Origin: Closterium sp. Naga37s-1
Lineage: Eukaryota; Streptophyta; Zygnematophyceae; Desmidiales; Closteriaceae
NCBI GenBank assembly: GCA_947471745.1
Contig: CANJKZ010000932.1
Location: 248,001-312,000 of the forward strand
Reading direction: 5' to 3'
DNA length: 64,000 bases
This document shows positions 61,741-64,000 of this stretch, one piece after another. Positions within the stretch are counted from its first letter, which is position 1. The number at the start of each line of letters is the position of its first letter. The translations under genes were made by a program, and so were the position numbers. The notes beneath the pieces were generated by a model. That model was not told the DNA's origin and made no database searches. It was given only the letters and a program-made list of their open reading frames with translations.

Positions 61741-62820
61741 TTAAGGCTGGCAGAGGAGAGAGGAGTAATGGGCTGCTTCTTCGGTGGCGTCCCCTTGAAG
61801 AACCGCCGCTGCACCTTCGCCACGTATGTGTTTTGGTGCAGGAGGAGCGTCGTGTTGGGGCGGTCGCGCACAATCTGCAGCCCGCGGTAGCCTTCCACTG
61901 GTTCCACCTCACGGAGCTGAAACGCCATGGGCAGCAGCTCCTTCAGGTCATGCAGAAGCTGCTTGTCTTCAATTGCCGCTAGCAGGTCATCCACGTAGAT
62001 CAGCAGCCACACGTGCTTCCTGCTCGCCCCATCCTTGTAGTATAGGGCCTGGTCCACATGGCTTTTCCTGTACCCCTCCACAAGGAGCACCTTGTCCAGC
62101 TCCTTGTACCACAGAAGGGGACTCTTCTTTAGCCCGTAGAGGCTCTTCTGCAGGAGGCACACCTTGTCGCTCCCGTCGGTGAAGTAGGGCGGCTGCTACA
62201 TGTAGATCTTGTGGTCGATGGTGCCGTGAAGAAATGCATTCTTCACATCAAGCTGCAGCAAATCCAGGTCCATAGCTGCTGCGAATGAGAGGAGCACATG
62301 GACAGTGGTGTAGCTGCCAACTGGAGCGTATGTGTCGTCGTAGTCGATGTCGAAGAGCTGGCTGAATCCCTTTGCCACGAGCCTGCCCTTGTACTTCTCC
62401 ACGGTACCGTCAGGTCGCAGCTTCTTCTTCAGCAGCCACTTGACACCAACAGTTTTGCGACCCTTGGGAACTTCAGCCAACGTCCACGTCGTCAAGGCTC
62501 TCCATCTTCAGCAGCGCACCACTCCTTGCCTTGAGGTCCGGTCAACGTTGCTGCCAGTCGAGGATGACACCTCCCCAAGCACCTTCCTCCTCCTCATCCT
62601 CGTCCGGGTACTCCACTTCGTAATCGCTGTCCGTGTCGGAATCGTCCTCAGCAAGGAATGCCATGTCGTACGAGTTGTCCTCATCGTCTGCATCCTGGGC
62701 CGTCATGGCTGATGCAGGAAACCGTATGGGTGGCACCCCCTTGTTGGGCCTGCTGGAGCGACGTGGGGGTGGTGGAATGGGCTGGATGGGGGGGACTGCA
62801 GGTGAAGGTGTTGGATGCAC
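61741..62820 (-). pseudogene. Copia-zeta RT with upstream acidic linker
   Basis: Linker: PPRRSSRPNKGVPPIRFPAS and an acidic DDSDTDSDYEVEYPDEDEEE (62820-62545). RT: VGVKWLLKKKLRPDGTVEKY, KGRLVAKGFSQLFDIDYDD, LLQLDVKNAFLHGTIDHKIY, then a stop at about 62195. It continues with LLQKSLYGLKKSPLLWYKEL and an intact LLIYVDDLLAA (about 62010). It ends at the MITE after PLSSASL. Confidence 0.85.
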
Positions 62821-63355
62821 GTCATTGAGTGCATGTCATCCTAACGTCCTGCCGAGTGCTCGTGCTATTCATGCATGCATTGTTTGCATGAGCATATGCC
62901 ATTGTGCATGGCTGTTGGATATTATCATCTCTGTGTTTTTCTCCAAGTTTAAATGCTTGATCATGCAGGAGTAATCCAGAGCTTTCCAACGATACCAATG
63001 TCGTCTTATTCCAACCAAGATCGCCCAAGTTACAAGATTTCCAAGACTTGGATTTCTTATTACCTTTTGGGTTTATCTCTAATTTGGGTGATTACTTGGA
63101 CATGACTATAAAGGGATCTTTGGTTTGGTGGTTAGGAAGGCAACTTTGACTTTTGGATTGGGGTGGCTAGAAGTTTCTAGCATGGGTTGCAAATGTTGCA
63201 ACACCTAGGCAAAATCCAACTAGATTGGATTTTGCATGTGACACCTCAAGGACCTCATGATGAGGGTTGCATCCTTGCTGCTAGGAAGGTTCCTACCATC
63301 CTTCCCTAGCTCTTGGAGAACCCCTTCCCTCTCATGGTTCTCTTGGAGTCCCCAA
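62821..63355. other. Unassigned A+T-richer block
   Basis: No open frame longer than about 110 codons with a recognisable product. It includes ATGCATGCATTG near 62870 and a pair of related phrases CAAAATCCAACTAGATTGGATTTTG (61 kb to the right of the left edge of the copia body), the latter forming a 12-bp inverted repeat at 63213-63237. It may be the 5' part of an unknown element or host intergenic DNA. Confidence 0.4.
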
Positions 63356-63820
63356 TGTAATAATAAGTGACGAGAATGATGGACTAGGAAGCAAGGAAGG
63401 GTACAAGTAGAATGTCGAGAGAGATTGTGTACCCCATAAGGCTAAACCCACTATAGCCTAGAGAACTGTAAACACATAGGTTTGACACACCCCCATAGGC
63501 GAAGTGGGATATAGCAAGAGCAAGCAATGGTCACAAGACCAGTCAAGAGAAGAAGCAAAGCAAAGCAAGCTCAGGGTGGATCACAAAGTCACCACACAGT
63601 CCGAGCACAAGCAAAGGGCCACAAGGCTAGTTCACATGCAGAGTTATATAAAGAGAACAAACAATACAGTGATCATACTCTAGCAAGTGCAAGCATGCAG
63701 GTATATATATAGATCATAGTACAAGCAGAGTCAGGCAATAAGCAAGTGAGGCAAAGTAGGCACAAGGCCTAACACAGTAACAAAGCGCTGATGATCACCA
63801 GGCGGAAGTGCCTTGGTGAA
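63356..63820 (-). mobile_element. Copia-gamma 3' end (LTR and RNase H tail)
   Basis: A 132-bp LTR (63356-63487), the purine tract CCTATGGGGGTG and about 330 bp matching 48560-48862 in reverse. The far right encodes FTKALPPGDHQRFVTVLGLV on the minus strand and is cut at 63820 by the next alpha LTR. The rest of this copy would lie beyond the window. Confidence 0.85.
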
Positions 63821-64000
63821 TGTTGGTGCAACCCTACGGTTTGCATTCGGCTTGTTGTCCGTGTGCGTGCATGCGTGTGTGAATATATATTTCATGCTTA
63901 CAATAGTGTGTGAATGATGAGGCATGATTTTTGAATGTGTGTGTCGAGTCAATAGCTAGTTATCGCTAGTCGCGTGTCACGTCGTCGTTTGCGTATCGTG
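63821..64000 (+). mobile_element. Start of copia-alpha copy C LTR, running off the right edge
   Basis: It begins TGTTGGTGCAACCCTACGGT and follows the alpha LTR with more differences than copies A and B show between each other, including a shortened region near 63875. It interrupts the gamma RNase H tail. Confidence 0.85.

Larger units (their letters stand above)
60862..62820 (-). mobile_element. Copia-zeta fragment: RT and RNase H
   Basis: A minus-strand copia pol fragment of the same lineage as delta but a different family. It is cut on the left by the chromovirus LTR and interrupted by a MITE at 61381-61740. The right limit (about 62820) is where an acidic linker frame ends. No LTR is seen. 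Confidence 0.8.

Overview
The window is nuclear DNA of a green-lineage eukaryote, most likely a streptophyte alga or early-diverging plant. Three things point there: full-length Ty1/copia elements carry the plant-type initiator-Met primer site (TGGTATCAGAGC / TGGTATCATGAG), a Ty3/gypsy chromovirus is present, and one intron-rich gene encodes a BEACH-WD40 protein. Species and lineage are inferred. No bacterial genes, rRNA, tRNA or CRISPR array were recognised.

Layout. 1-14,505 is layered copia debris: a delta-family gag end (1-530), a gamma-family copy (1562-7846, +), a delta-family copy (7862-12471, -) and the 3' part of an epsilon copy with a 1.1 kb LTR (12472-14505, -). From 14,525 to about 41,864 lies one host gene on the minus strand, a FAN/NSMAF-type protein (GRAM, BEACH, WD40). 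I read 17 exons; splice phases agree from 33,139 down to 14,525. Two retrotransposons sit in it: a beta copia in an intron (16091-23174, TSD GTTAC) and an alpha copia inside a Gly-rich coding exon (33545-40006, TSD TCCCC). Many of its exons have extra, decayed tandem copies in neighbouring introns, and the introns carry large minisatellites (34, 19, 18, 15 and 24 bp units).

From 42 kb to the right edge is a nested transposon cluster. A Tc1/mariner transposase (42134-45489, -) is split by a non-autonomous LTR element with apparently identical 134-bp LTRs (42546-44924, TSD GTTTG). A 5'-truncated gamma copia follows (45811-48994, +). A decayed chromovirus (48995-60856, +) is split by an intact alpha copia (53473-59957, -, TSD CTATG; 1589-residue gag-pol). 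The chromovirus abuts a zeta copia fragment (60862-62820, -) that itself holds a 360-bp TTAA-flanked MITE. An unassigned block, a gamma 3' end (63356-63820, -) and the start of a third alpha LTR (63821-64000, +) close the window.

The only element that looks autonomous is the alpha copy at 53473-59957. Family letters (alpha to zeta) are labels used only here.
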